Source: Actinomycetota bacterium
GTDB lineage: Bacteria; Actinomycetota; Thermoleophilia; Gaiellales; Gaiellaceae
Assembly: GCA_005883995.1 (NCBI GenBank)
Contig: VAXB01000029.1
Span: forward strand, 1-41,259
DNA: 41,259 nucleotides
Direction: 5' to 3'
Part shown: in pieces, positions 1-7,158 of the stretch
Position numbering within the stretch: the stretch's first letter is position 1
How the letters are laid out: each line of letters begins with the position of its first letter
Notes under the pieces: model-generated
What the model saw: the letters and a program-made list of their open reading frames with translations, nothing else
Told to the model about the DNA's origin: nothing
Database searches by the model: none
Translations under genes and position numbers: made by a program

Positions 1-1
1 G

Positions 2-253
2 TCGCACTTCCAGCCACAGGGCATCATGGGCGTCGACCTGACCACCGGGACGAGGTACGTCGCAACTGGGCTTACGCGCGACATCGTGGTGACGAGCCCT
101 TCTGGCGGGTCCACTGAGACTTTCGTGAACCGGTTTCACATCCAGGCGACGAGTGGTGCAGAGAGCTTCATCGTCAGCGAGGTGTTTCACATCACCGTGA
201 ACGCCAACGGCGATGTCACCGCCTTCGTGGACAACTTCAGTTCGACCTGTTGA
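2..253 (+). CDS. 3' end of a hypothetical secreted-type protein (5' truncated by window edge)
   Basis: The frame is open from base 2 to a TGA at 251-253, so the gene probably begins before the window; the first in-frame ATG is at 26. About 83 residues are visible. They are rich in Thr, Ser, Val and Gly with alternating hydrophobic residues, which suggests a beta-sandwich, and the protein ends in Ser-Ser-Thr-Cys. I recognise no family. It converges with the tRNA gene downstream, with a GC-rich hairpin between them. An exported or surface protein is likely but not proven, because no signal peptide is visible in this fragment. Confidence 0.55.
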   Translation, partial: SHFQPQGIMGVDLTTGTRYVATGLTRDIVVTSPSGGSTETFVNRFHIQATSGAESFIVSEVFHITVNANGDVTAFVDNFSSTC

Positions 254-264
254 GTGTTGTTTTT

Positions 265-290
265 CGGGCGGCGGCGCGGGCCGCCGCCCG
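265..290. terminator. GC-rich hairpin between convergent transcripts, possible bidirectional terminator
   Basis: Bases 265-275 and 280-290 form a perfect 11-bp stem with a GCGG loop, 12 nt after the stop of the preceding gene and about 57 nt past the 3' end of the tRNA read on the minus strand. A T-run lies before it on the plus strand rather than after it, so it is not a classical rho-independent terminator in either direction. A smaller hairpin (323-327 with 334-338) lies just beyond the tRNA 3' end. Terminators without a U-tract are common in high-GC Actinomycetota, hence only moderate confidence. Confidence 0.4.
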
Positions 291-346
291 GAACGCATAT
301 TTCCCGCGCAACCTTGCGGCTTCCCCGTAGCCTCGGGGCGTCGTTA

Positions 347-419
347 TGCGCCTGGCAGGAATCGAACCTGCGACCTTGCGCTCCGGAGGCGCACGCTCTA
401 TCCCCTGAGCTACAGGCGC
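347..419 (-). tRNA. tRNA-Arg (anticodon CCG)
   Basis: On the minus strand the sequence folds into a complete cloverleaf of 73 nt. The acceptor stem pairs GCGCCTG with CAGGCGC and is followed by discriminator A. The D arm is GCTC/GAGC, the anticodon stem TGCGC/GCGCA carries loop CTCCGGA, and the T arm GCAGG/CCTGC encloses TTCGATT. Anticodon CCG reads CGG (Arg). The 3' CCA is not encoded. A minus-strand -10 candidate TAGACT (plus 432-437) lies 12 nt before the 5' end. Confidence 0.95.
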
Positions 420-431
420 CGGGATCAGGGC

Positions 432-437
432 AGTCTA
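432..437 (-). promoter_or_regulatory. -10 box of the tRNA-Arg promoter
   Basis: TAGACT on the minus strand, 12 nt upstream of the mature tRNA 5' end; no good -35 is visible. The same hexamer serves as the likely -10 of mihF at 17206-17211. Confidence 0.5.
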
Positions 438-503
438 GCCTCGGTCGGCGCGGAAGCGTCCGCGGGCGGCGGAGATCTCCGTTGCGCGCCGTCGGTGCAC
501 GTC

Positions 504-509
504 TAGGGT
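504..509 (+). promoter_or_regulatory. -10 candidate for the epimerase/DUF1611 operon
   Basis: TAGGGT ends 8 nt before the GTG at 518, the spacing seen repeatedly in this window and expected for a leaderless or nearly leaderless mRNA. The bases AGGA at 510-513 could alternatively act as a weak ribosome-binding site. Confidence 0.35.
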
Positions 510-517
510 AGGAACCG

Positions 518-1525
518 GTGCAGGCGTCGGCCCGGATCGAGACCCTGAGGCTGGCGGAAACGTTCGTGATCGCGCGCGACGCGTCCGACACTGCCGACGT
601 CGTCGCGGTCGAGATCCGGCACGAGCGGGCGACGGGCCACGGCGAGGCCGCGCCGATCGCGCGCTACGAGGAGTCCGCCGAGTCGGCGCTCGCGTACGTC
701 GAGTCCCACGCGGATGCGCTCGGGGACGACCCCTGGGCACTCGACGAGATCGAAGGCCGCCTACCGCACGAGCAGTTCGCCGCGCGAGCCGCGATCGACG
801 CGGCGCTGCACGACCTCCAGGGAAAGCTCGCCGGCGTGGCGGTGTGGCGGCTCCTCGGGCTCCGCCGCGACGGGCCACCGACGTCGTGGACGATCTGGCT
901 CGGCGACCCCGACGACATGGCTCGGCGCGCCGAACGCGTGCGCGGCCGGTTCAAGCGGCTGAAGCTCAAGCTCGGCGCGCGCGACGGAGCCGACGTGGAG
1001 CGGGTGCGCGCGGTGCGGGCCGTCGCGGACGTGCCGCTGCAGGTCGACGTGAATGAATACTGGACGCTGGACGAAGCGCTCGACGCACTTCCGCAACTCG
1101 CGGCACTCGGCGTCGAGTACTGCGAGCAACCGCTTCCCGCGGGGGACGCCGACGGCCCGCAGCTGAAGCGCGAATCGCCGATCCCGATCTACGTCGACGA
1201 GGACTGCCACACGCTCGCCGACGTCGGAGCGTGTGCGGAGCGCGCGCACGGGATCAACATCAAGCTCGCGAAGTCGGGCGGCATCCGGGAGGCGGTGCGC
1301 ATGGCCAGTGCCGCGCGCGCACTCGGCCTCCAGGTGATGCTCGGCTGCATGGTCGAGTCGGGCCTCGGGATCGCAGCTGCCGCGCAGGTCGCGAGCCTCT
1401 GCGACCACGTCGACCTCGACGGCAACCTGCTGCTCTCGGACGACCCCTGGCGCGGCGTCGAGCTCGTCGACGGGATCCAGCGGCCGGCCGACGAACCCGG
1501 TCTCGGCGTGACATCTGGTGCCTGA
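518..1525 (+). CDS. Dipeptide / N-acyl-amino-acid epimerase, enolase superfamily (MR/MLE)
   Basis: 335 residues from a GTG start. The enolase-superfamily acid/base and metal residues are all visible: the Lys-x-Lys pair K149/K151 in KLKLG, metal ligands D177 (in VDVNEYW), E203 (in YCEQPL) and D227 (in VDEDC), and the second catalytic Lys K249 in INIKLAKSGG. This combination with GCMVESGLG near the C-terminus is typical of the L-Ala-D/L-Glu epimerase group, which inverts the alpha carbon of acidic residues. The next gene encodes DUF1611 and overlaps by 8 nt. In the DgcN/DgcA pair known from marine bacteria, DUF1611 N-acetylates D-glutamate and the epimerase racemises the product. Either muropeptide recycling or D-Glu catabolism fits; the exact substrate is not readable from sequence. 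Confidence 0.85.
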   Translation: MQASARIETLRLAETFVIARDASDTADVVAVEIRHERATGHGEAAPIARYEESAESALAYVESHADALGDDPWALDEIEGRLPHEQFAARAAIDAALHDLQGKLAGVAVWRLLGLRRDGPPTSWTIWLGDPDDMARRAERVRGRFKRLKLKLGARDGADVERVRAVRAVADVPLQVDVNEYWTLDEALDALPQLAALGVEYCEQPLPAGDADGPQLKRESPIPIYVDEDCHTLADVGACAERAHGINIKLAKSGGIREAVRMASAARALGLQVMLGCMVESGLGIAAAAQVASLCDHVDLDGNLLLSDDPWRGVELVDGIQRPADEPGLGVTSGA

Positions 1526-2552
1526 CCCGTCACAGAAGCGCTACCTGATCCTTGCCGAGGAGTTCTCGCAGGATCCGCATTACGGAAAGACGCTGCGCGG
1601 CGTGCTGCGGTACCGGCGCGAGTCCGTGGTCGCGATCCTCGACACGTCGCACGCGGGCGAGGCGATGGACGGGGTCCCCGTCGTCGCGAGCGTCGACGAG
1701 GCGCTGCCGTTCGCGCCCGACACCGCCCTCGTCGGCGTCGTCACGCAGGGCGGACGCTTTCCCGCCGACTGGCGGGCGCTCCTGCGGGCGTGCGTCGAGC
1801 GCGACCTCGATCTCGAGAACGGCCTCCACGTCCGCCTGACCGACGATTGCGACCTGGTCGAGCTTGCGCGCGAGCGCGGCGTCGAGCTCCGCGACCTTCG
1901 CGAGCCGCCGGGGGATCTGAGCACCGCGACCGGCGCGAACCTCGACGTGGACGCGACGATCGTGCTGACCGTGGGTTCCGATTGCGCGATCGGGAAGATG
2001 ACGGCGACCTGCGAGCTCGATCTCGAGGCGCGCCGACGCGGACTGCGCTCCGTGTTCGTCCCGACCGGGCAGACAGGGATCGCAATCGCGGGCTGGGGGA
2101 TCTCGGTCGACGCCGTCGTCTCAGACTTCCTGGCCGGCGCGGCCGAGCGGCTGGTCGTCGAGGGCGGTGCCCGCGGCGACCTCCTCTGGGTCGAGGGACA
2201 GGGTGCGATCCTCCACCCGATCTACTCGGGCGTGACGCTGGGTCTGATCCACGGGAGCGCGCCGCACCTCTACGTCCTGTGTCACGAGGCGGGGCGAACC
2301 GAGGTCGAGGGTGACGCGACGCACTCGCCGATCCCCGGCCTCGCCGAGCTCGTCGAACTGCACGAGCGGCTGTCCCTCAGGCTGCGCCCGGCGAAGGTCG
2401 CCTGCGTCGCGCTCAACACATCGGCGCTGGACGAGAACGGCGCGCGCGCCGCGATCGATGACGCCGAGGCCGAGACCGGCCTTCCCGCCGACGACCCGGT
2501 GCGGTTCGGCGCCGGGAAGCTCCTCGAAGCGGTCCTCAACCACCGCGGCTGA
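1518..2552 (+). CDS. DUF1611 P-loop protein, probable DgcN-like D-glutamate N-acetyltransferase
   Basis: 344 residues starting with a GTG inside the end of the epimerase gene (8-nt overlap, so translationally coupled). An N-terminal Rossmann-like half precedes the nucleotide-binding half, which opens with the Walker-A-like motif GSDCAIGK at residues 153-160. GQTG and GQGAILHP motifs of the family follow. DUF1611 members were long unannotated; DgcN was shown to acetylate D-glutamate in concert with a neighbouring epimerase. The same gene order here supports that role by inference. The full family length is present. Confidence 0.8.
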   Translation: MPDPSQKRYLILAEEFSQDPHYGKTLRGVLRYRRESVVAILDTSHAGEAMDGVPVVASVDEALPFAPDTALVGVVTQGGRFPADWRALLRACVERDLDLENGLHVRLTDDCDLVELARERGVELRDLREPPGDLSTATGANLDVDATIVLTVGSDCAIGKMTATCELDLEARRRGLRSVFVPTGQTGIAIAGWGISVDAVVSDFLAGAAERLVVEGGARGDLLWVEGQGAILHPIYSGVTLGLIHGSAPHLYVLCHEAGRTEVEGDATHSPIPGLAELVELHERLSLRLRPAKVACVALNTSALDENGARAAIDDAEAETGLPADDPVRFGAGKLLEAVLNHRG

Positions 2553-2571
2553 GCTGCCGAAAAGAGCAGTG

Positions 2572-4002
2572 ATGCGGGCGATTGCGGCGCTGCTGCCTCT
2601 ATGCGCGATCCTGGTGATCGCCGGTTCGGCGTCGGCGACGACGTTCGGGATCACCGACGACGCCGGGAAGTACGCGAGCGACGGCGGTGCGGGGTTCTTC
2701 TCGACGCTCAACGATCTCGGGCTGAACGAGAATCGCGTGAGCGTGCAGTGGGATCCGTCGCGGCCGACGACGATCGTCGACCAGCCGTTCCTCGACCGTT
2801 CGGTTCCCCAGGCGATCGCGCACGGGGTGGACCTCGTGTTCTCGATCTACCCGGCGAAGGCGCGTGCGCTCGTGGACGCGCCGAACGGGATCCAGCTCTT
2901 CGCGCAGTTCGCGGCTCAGGTCGCGCGCCGTTACCCGTCGGTGACGAGGATCATCTGCCTGAACGAGGGCAATCAGACCCGGTTCCAACAGCCGCAGTAC
3001 GACGCCGCGGACCGGGGCGTGGCGGGATCGGTACAGGAGGCGGCAATGGCGGCGTGCTACGACGCGCTCAAGGCCGTCAACCCGAGCATCGACGTGATCG
3101 GCTTCGGGTTCTCGCCGCGCGGCAACGACGACCCGGACGCGCCGAGCAACGTCTCGCACTCACCGCTGTCGTTCCTTGCCGAGATCGGCGCCGCCTATCG
3201 CGCGAGCGGCCGCAACCGGCCGATCGCCGACGACGTCTCGCTGCACTGCTACCCCCGCACGAACACCGATGGCCCCTTCGTCGGCTTCGTGTGGCCGAAC
3301 GTCGGCTGCGCGAACCTCGACCGCTTCAAGCAGGCGTGGTGGGACGCGTTCCACGGGACGGCGCAGCCACTGTTCCAGGAGGCCGGCGGCGGGTCGGGGC
3401 CCGGCCCGTTCGTCCGCCTGTTCGTCGACGAGTCGGGGTGGCAGGCAGGGATCGCGCCGAACAAGGCCTCGTCGTACTACGGCAAGGAAACGGTGCCGGC
3501 GATCGCCGACACGACGCAAGGCGCCTTCTACTCGCAGCTGATGGCGCAGCTCGCGTGCGATCCCGACGTGGCGCTGTACAACATCTTCCATCTCGTGGAC
3601 GAGTCGTCGCTCGCGGGGTGGCAGAGCGGGCTCGAGCTCGTCGACGGCTCGCACCGCGCCTCGTACGCTCTCGTGAAGGCGGCCGCGTCGGCGGACCGCA
3701 GCTGCCAGGCGGCGCCGCACGCGTGGCGCCACTCGACGGCGCTGGCCGGCGCGAAGGCGGACTTCCGACGGCTCGGGCGGTGGTTCACGATCTCCGCCGA
3801 CGAGGGCTACTCGTGGAAGGTGACCCTCCTGCGCGGCAAGCGCGTCCTCAGCGCGGCGACGGGCGACGGCGGGAACGACACCACGATCCGGTTCAAGCTC
3901 CCGCATCTGGGCCGCGGCTCGTATCGCGTCCGGGTCGAGCTCCACGCCGAATGGAACGGCGGCCGCTCGGCGAGCTTCGCGCGCGCGTTCAAAACGCGAT
4001 AG
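2572..4002 (+). CDS. Exported TIM-barrel glycoside-hydrolase-like protein
   Basis: 476 residues. The start is ATG 2572; an adjacent in-frame GTG at 2569 is an alternative. Residues 1-22 form a signal peptide (hydrophobic core, then Ala-Ser-Ala). The body resembles clan GH-A (beta/alpha)8 enzymes: the segment CLNEGN places E132 where the acid/base sits, and FVDESGW places E287 where the nucleophile sits. About 90 C-terminal residues look like a beta-sandwich accessory domain. The family and substrate cannot be assigned. It follows the DUF1611 gene by 19 nt and precedes a phosphoesterase by 10 nt, so it may be cotranscribed. Confidence 0.65.
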   Translation: MRAIAALLPLCAILVIAGSASATTFGITDDAGKYASDGGAGFFSTLNDLGLNENRVSVQWDPSRPTTIVDQPFLDRSVPQAIAHGVDLVFSIYPAKARALVDAPNGIQLFAQFAAQVARRYPSVTRIICLNEGNQTRFQQPQYDAADRGVAGSVQEAAMAACYDALKAVNPSIDVIGFGFSPRGNDDPDAPSNVSHSPLSFLAEIGAAYRASGRNRPIADDVSLHCYPRTNTDGPFVGFVWPNVGCANLDRFKQAWWDAFHGTAQPLFQEAGGGSGPGPFVRLFVDESGWQAGIAPNKASSYYGKETVPAIADTTQGAFYSQLMAQLACDPDVALYNIFHLVDESSLAGWQSGLELVDGSHRASYALVKAAASADRSCQAAPHAWRHSTALAGAKADFRRLGRWFTISADEGYSWKVTLLRGKRVLSAATGDGGNDTTIRFKLPHLGRGSYRVRVELHAEWNGGRSASFARAFKTR

Positions 4003-4012
4003 AACGGCGGCG

Positions 4013-4504
4013 CTGACGCGCCTCGCTGTCATTTCGGACACGCACCTTCCGCGCGGGGCCCGCGCGCTACCGGACAAGTGCCTCCGACTGTTGGGCGCGT
4101 CCGACCTGATCCTCCACGGCGGGGATTTCGTGACGGCGGAGTTCCTCCGGGAGCTCCGTGCGCTCGGGCCGCCGGTCGAGGGGGTCTACGGGAACATGGA
4201 CGAGCCGTCCCTCAAGGAGTCGCTGCCACACGAACGGGTTGTCGAGGTGGGGGACGTGCGGATCGGGATGGTCCACATAGCGGGCCCCCGGGCCGGCCGC
4301 GAGGCGCGGCTCGCAGCGCGGTTTCCCGAGTGCGGGGTCGTCATCTACGGCCACACCCATGTGCCCCAGGTCGAGCGCTTCCAGCACCTCTGGGTGCTCA
4401 ATCCCGGCTCGCCGACCGAGCGACGGTCGGCGCCGTCTCACGCGATGCTCATGCTGAACGTGCGGGGGACGAGAGTGACCCCGGAGCTCGTCACCCTTTC
4501 TTGA
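4013..4504 (+). CDS. YfcE/MJ0936-type metallophosphoesterase with apparent CTG start
   Basis: About 163 residues of a small calcineurin-like phosphodiesterase. Metal-binding motifs are in order: D9-T-H11 in VISDTH, GGD, the GNMD segment (usually GNCD/GNHD), and GHTHVP near the C-terminus. The DTH motif lies upstream of the first conventional start codon in frame (TTG 4091), and the frame has no ATG, GTG or TTG before it. The only position giving a family-like N-terminus (Met-Thr-Arg-Leu-Ala-Val-Ile-Ser-Asp) is a CTG at 4013, 10 nt after the previous stop. The physiological substrate is unknown for most members. Confidence 0.75.
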   Translation: MTRLAVISDTHLPRGARALPDKCLRLLGASDLILHGGDFVTAEFLRELRALGPPVEGVYGNMDEPSLKESLPHERVVEVGDVRIGMVHIAGPRAGREARLAARFPECGVVIYGHTHVPQVERFQHLWVLNPGSPTERRSAPSHAMLMLNVRGTRVTPELVTLS

Positions 4505-4546
4505 CAAGGCGAACACGTGTTCGCTATCATGGCGAACACATGTTCC
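4501..4546 (+). promoter_or_regulatory. SOS promoter with two LexA boxes
   Basis: A consensus -35 TTGACA (4501-4506) and -10 TATCAT (4525-4530) are separated by 18 bp. A perfect palindromic LexA box CGAACACGTGTTCG (4510-4523) fills the spacer. A second box CGAACACATGTTCC (4533-4546), matching the Gram-positive consensus CGAACRNRYGTTYC, overlaps the predicted transcription start and the ATG at 4540. The box centres are 23 bp apart, about two helical turns. The -35 overlaps the stop of the preceding gene. LexA binding here would block transcription of the LysM gene until DNA damage. Confidence 0.9.
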
Positions 4547-4779
4547 CCAAACTTGTGATGATCGTACTCGCCGCGGCGCTCGCCGTCGGGATCTACGCGC
4601 GGCCTTCCGGCGGCGCAGAACATCCCGGGGTATACGTGGTCAAGCCGGCCGACACGCTCTGGTCGATCGCGGCGTCGCACTACGCCGGCGATCCGCGTGA
4701 CGGCATCTGGAAGCTGCAGCAGCGCAACCATCTCGACGGCACGACGCTCGTGCCGGGCGAGCGGCTCGTCCTGCCCTAG
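4540..4779 (+). CDS. SOS-induced LysM membrane protein (YneA / Rv2719c / DivS-like)
   Basis: 79 residues: an N-terminal membrane anchor or signal peptide (about residues 4-20), a short linker, and one LysM domain (about residues 31-79) starting Tyr-Val-Val-Lys-Pro-Ala-Asp-Thr-Leu-Trp-Ser-Ile-Ala. LysM domains bind the glycan of peptidoglycan. Size, topology and the double LexA box upstream match YneA of Bacillus and its actinobacterial analogues, which delay cell division during the SOS response. Unlike those cases no lexA gene is next to it. ATG 4540 fits a leaderless transcript; GTG 4555 or ATG 4558 are alternatives. The division-inhibitor role is inferred from architecture and regulation. 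Confidence 0.8.
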   Translation: MFPKLVMIVLAAALAVGIYARPSGGAEHPGVYVVKPADTLWSIAASHYAGDPRDGIWKLQQRNHLDGTTLVPGERLVLP

Positions 4780-4782
4780 TAC

Positions 4783-5244
4783 CTAGGTAACAGCAGCGCG
4801 CAACTCGGCGATCGGCAGGCCGGCCGTGTAGACCCTCTCACCCTGGAATTTCCGCCGCTCCCGGTCCCAGGGGAAGAAGATGGCGACCTTCCAGAGGAGC
4901 CGTTCCCCGCTCGGCGGCACGCCGAGCCAGGCAGCTCGGTGCGTCGCGCTGACGTCGGCCTCCTCCCACACGCCCTGCGGCCCGATCACGATGTCGGTCA
5001 GCTCGAATTTGACGTCCGGGAACGCCGTCAGCAGCTCGGTATAAAACCGCGCCGCGCCGTCGTGGCCCTCCCACCGGTGGCCCGTCTGGGCGAGCTCGTA
5101 GACGCAGTCCTCGGTGAGCGTCGAGATCAGCCCGGCGAGGTCGCGTTCGTCCTCGGCGATCGAGTGCTGTTTCCACAGCTCGCGGATCGCGTCGTACTCG
5201 CGCGTCTCGACGTCGCGGCGCAGAAGCTCACGGACGTCCGTCAC
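4783..5244 (-). CDS. SnoaL-like nuclear-transport-factor-2 fold protein
   Basis: 153 residues from a GTG that overlaps the stop of the upstream alpha/beta hydrolase by 4 nt (GTGA), indicating translational coupling. The pattern of an N-terminal helix pair, DLAGLISTLTEDCVYE, a WEGHDGAARFY segment and alternating strands toward the C-terminus is that of SnoaL-like/ketosteroid-isomerase-like proteins, a cone-shaped fold for small hydrophobic ligands. Members include polyketide cyclases, dehydratases and many unknowns, so the substrate is open. The gene converges with the LysM gene, leaving only 3 nt between the two stops. Confidence 0.7.
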   Translation of the reverse strand: MTDVRELLRRDVETREYDAIRELWKQHSIAEDERDLAGLISTLTEDCVYELAQTGHRWEGHDGAARFYTELLTAFPDVKFELTDIVIGPQGVWEEADVSATHRAAWLGVPPSGERLLWKVAIFFPWDRERRKFQGERVYTAGLPIAELRAAVT

Positions 5245-6002
5245 GACGCCTCCTCCCAGAACGCGTGCAGCTCGTCGTTGAAGACGACGCCGCGTTGCGC
5301 GGCGTGCGACGTGCCCGGCACTGTCAGCGTCCTCGCCCGCGCGTGCTCCGCCAGCACGTCGCACACCGGGTGGAGCGCCGCTCGGCCGATCCGTCGAGCT
5401 GTCGGCGGCGCGACGTCCCACGCGCCGCGGACGACGAGCATCGGGAACGGCGCTTGCTCGAGCGTCGCCAGCGGCACTGCAGCCTCCCACGGCGGCCGCT
5501 CGCGCCACGAAGCCGTCGCGGCTCGAAGCGCCCGGCCGGCCGGCCGCCGCTCCGGCTCGTCGAACCCGAACGACGTGATGAACCGCCGTGCGTAATCGGC
5601 ACCGTCGCTCGCCTCGCGGCGGGCGGCGTCGACCCGGCCGATGAACTCCTCGACGGCCTCGCGACCGCGGACGAGGCCGAGTGCCGGCGGCTCGACGACG
5701 GTCAGCGACCGCACGGACTCCGGCCGCAGTCCCGCAGCCAGCAGCGCGACGACGCCCCCGTACGAGTTGCCGACGAGGTGTGCTCCGCCGTCGAGCAACT
5801 CGGCGACGTCGCCGGCGTCGCGCTCGAAGTCGCCGTCGCCGTCGGGGCTGTCGCCGTAGCTGCGGCGGTCGAGGACGACGAGCTGGTGATCGTCGGCGAG
5901 CGGACGCTGGTCGTGCCACGTCTCGCGCCCGGCGGCCATGCTCCCGTGCACCAGGACGACCCGAGCTCCGTCGCCCCACTCGTCCACGTGGAGGTCGGTC
6001 AC
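5241..6002 (-). CDS. Alpha/beta hydrolase
   Basis: 253 residues from GTG 6002; a TTG at 6011 would add three residues. The oxyanion segment VLVHGSM is near residue 20, the nucleophile elbow GNSYGG puts the catalytic Ser at about 80, the acid probably lies in VRGAWDV, and the catalytic His is in PGTSHAA near the C-terminus. It is a cytoplasmic soluble enzyme of unknown substrate, perhaps an ester or lactone hydrolase. It is coupled to the SnoaL-like gene and diverges from the RNase Z gene, with about 25 bp for both promoters. Confidence 0.75.
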   Translation of the reverse strand: MTDLHVDEWGDGARVVLVHGSMAAGRETWHDQRPLADDHQLVVLDRRSYGDSPDGDGDFERDAGDVAELLDGGAHLVGNSYGGVVALLAAGLRPESVRSLTVVEPPALGLVRGREAVEEFIGRVDAARREASDGADYARRFITSFGFDEPERRPAGRALRAATASWRERPPWEAAVPLATLEQAPFPMLVVRGAWDVAPPTARRIGRAALHPVCDVLAEHARARTLTVPGTSHAAQRGVVFNDELHAFWEEAS

Positions 6003-6014
6003 GGTGGCCAACCC

Positions 6015-6020
6015 TACAAT
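6015..6020 (+). promoter_or_regulatory. -10 box of the RNase Z gene (leaderless)
   Basis: TACAAT ends 6 nt before the GTG at 6027, so transcription should start at or next to the start codon. No clear -35 is seen. The divergent hydrolase gene starts at 6002/6011. Confidence 0.5.
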
Positions 6021-6026
6021 CGGCGC

Positions 6027-6915
6027 GTGGATCTCGACATCGTGTTTCTCGGCACATCCGGGTCGATGCCGACGGCGACGCGCGCGCCGGCAGCGCTCCT
6101 GATCCGTCGCGGCGGAGAGCGGCTGTTGTTCGACTGCGCCGAGGGCACGCAGCGCCAGCTGCTGCGCTCGTCGGTCGGCCTCGTCGACCTGCAGGAGATC
6201 TTCCTGACGCATTTCCATGCGGATCACATGCTCGGGCTTCCCGGGATGCTGAAGACGTTCGCTTTGCGCGGACGCGAGCTGCCGCTGACGGTCTACGGAC
6301 CGAGGGGCCTCGTCGATCTCGTGGGCTCGTTGCGCCGCGTGCTCGGGAAGCTGTCCTACGAGGTCGAGCTCGTCGAGCTCACTCCGGGTGACACGGTCGA
6401 ACGCGACGGCTACCGGCTCGCAACGTTCGGCGTCCGCCACGGTGTGTCGGCGCTCGGCTGGTCGCTGATCGAGCGGCTCCGGCCCGGCCGGTTCGACGTG
6501 GAAGCCGCCGACGCGCGCGGGGTGCCGCCGACCCTGCGCGGCCGGCTGCAGCGCGGCGAGCAGATCTCGGTCGACGGGCGGACGGTCGCACCCGACGAGG
6601 TGCTCGGCGCGTCGCGCGCAGGCCGGAAGCTCGTCGTCACCGGCGACACCGCTCCGTCGGACGAGGTCGTCGAGGCGGCGTGGGAGGCGGACGTGCTCGT
6701 GACGGAGGCGACGTTCGCGGACGAGGATCGCGAGCGCGCGGCGGAGACGCTCCACCAAACCGCGACCCAGGCAGCGGAGGTTCCCCGCGAGCGTCGTTCC
6801 GAGGGACTTCGACGTGATCGAGGTGCCGTTCCCGGAGCGAGGCGGGCCGCAACTCGTCAAGGGTGGCGCGGCGCACCGCCGCGAGGCCGACCCCGTATCA
6901 TCGGCCGCGCAATGA
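6027..6915 (+). pseudogene. rnz: Ribonuclease Z with internal deletion and frameshift
   Basis: Residues 1-252 are a normal tRNase Z N-terminal part: FLGTSGSMPT, the metal-binding HFHADH at H62/H64/D66/H67, and the GDT and TEATF motifs. After AETLHQTATQAAEV (about nt 6780) the reading frame loses the family. In the +1 frame from about 6781 the expected C-terminal end resumes (PRDFDVIEVPFPERGG) and stops at TGA 6913-6915, which overlaps the next ATG as ATGA. Around 30 residues carrying the last metal-ligand motif (Thr-His-x-Ser-x-Arg-Tyr type) are missing. tRNase Z matures tRNA 3' ends, needed here because the tRNA lacks an encoded CCA. Either a real lesion or an assembly deletion is possible. 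Confidence 0.8.
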
Positions 6916-7124
6916 GCGAGATGGTGCATGCCGCAGTCGCCGCCGACGCGAGTGAGGCGGAGGAGATCCAGGAGATCCTCCGTGCCGTCGGCATCGCGTC
7001 GACGCTCGAGCCCGAGGTCGACGCGGACGCAGTGGCGATCCTCGTTCCGGAGTCGGCGCTCGAGGCGGCGAAGGACGCGATCGAGTCCGGAACCGAGCCC
7101 GACGACCTGGTTGCCGAGCCGTAG
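6912..7124 (+). CDS. DUF2007-type small putative signal-transducing protein
   Basis: 70 residues, ATG 6912, overlapping the original RNase Z stop by 4 nt (ATGA). The pattern resembles the DUF2007 fold: a beta strand, a helix after an Asp-Ala-Ser-Glu-Ala-Glu-Glu turn, an exposed Gly-Ile-Ala strand, then VAILVPESALEAAKDAI. These acidic proteins are of unknown function. A paralogue lies at 24648-24887. A TATCAT hexamer about 10 nt before the ATG may give it its own leaderless promoter. Confidence 0.65.
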   Translation: MSEMVHAAVAADASEAEEIQEILRAVGIASTLEPEVDADAVAILVPESALEAAKDAIESGTEPDDLVAEP

Positions 7125-7158
7125 CACCGGCTCGCAGCGACCCTGGAAGGAGAGAGCG

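Noticed and set aside
4775-4787. Inverted repeat CCTAG-TAC-CTAGG between the LysM and SnoaL stops
   Set aside because: Only 5 bp, no U-tract; it largely reflects the two stop codons facing each other.
4783-6057. A single 424-codon minus-strand frame spanning both the hydrolase and the SnoaL-like region
   Set aside because: Only its C-terminal third is protein-like; the rest is Arg-rich shadow. The two genes use different frames with a GTGA overlap.
6027-7124. RNase Z and the DUF2007 protein as one fused protein
   Set aside because: The frames coincide only because of the deletion; the ancestral RNase Z frame ends at 6915 with an ATGA overlap.
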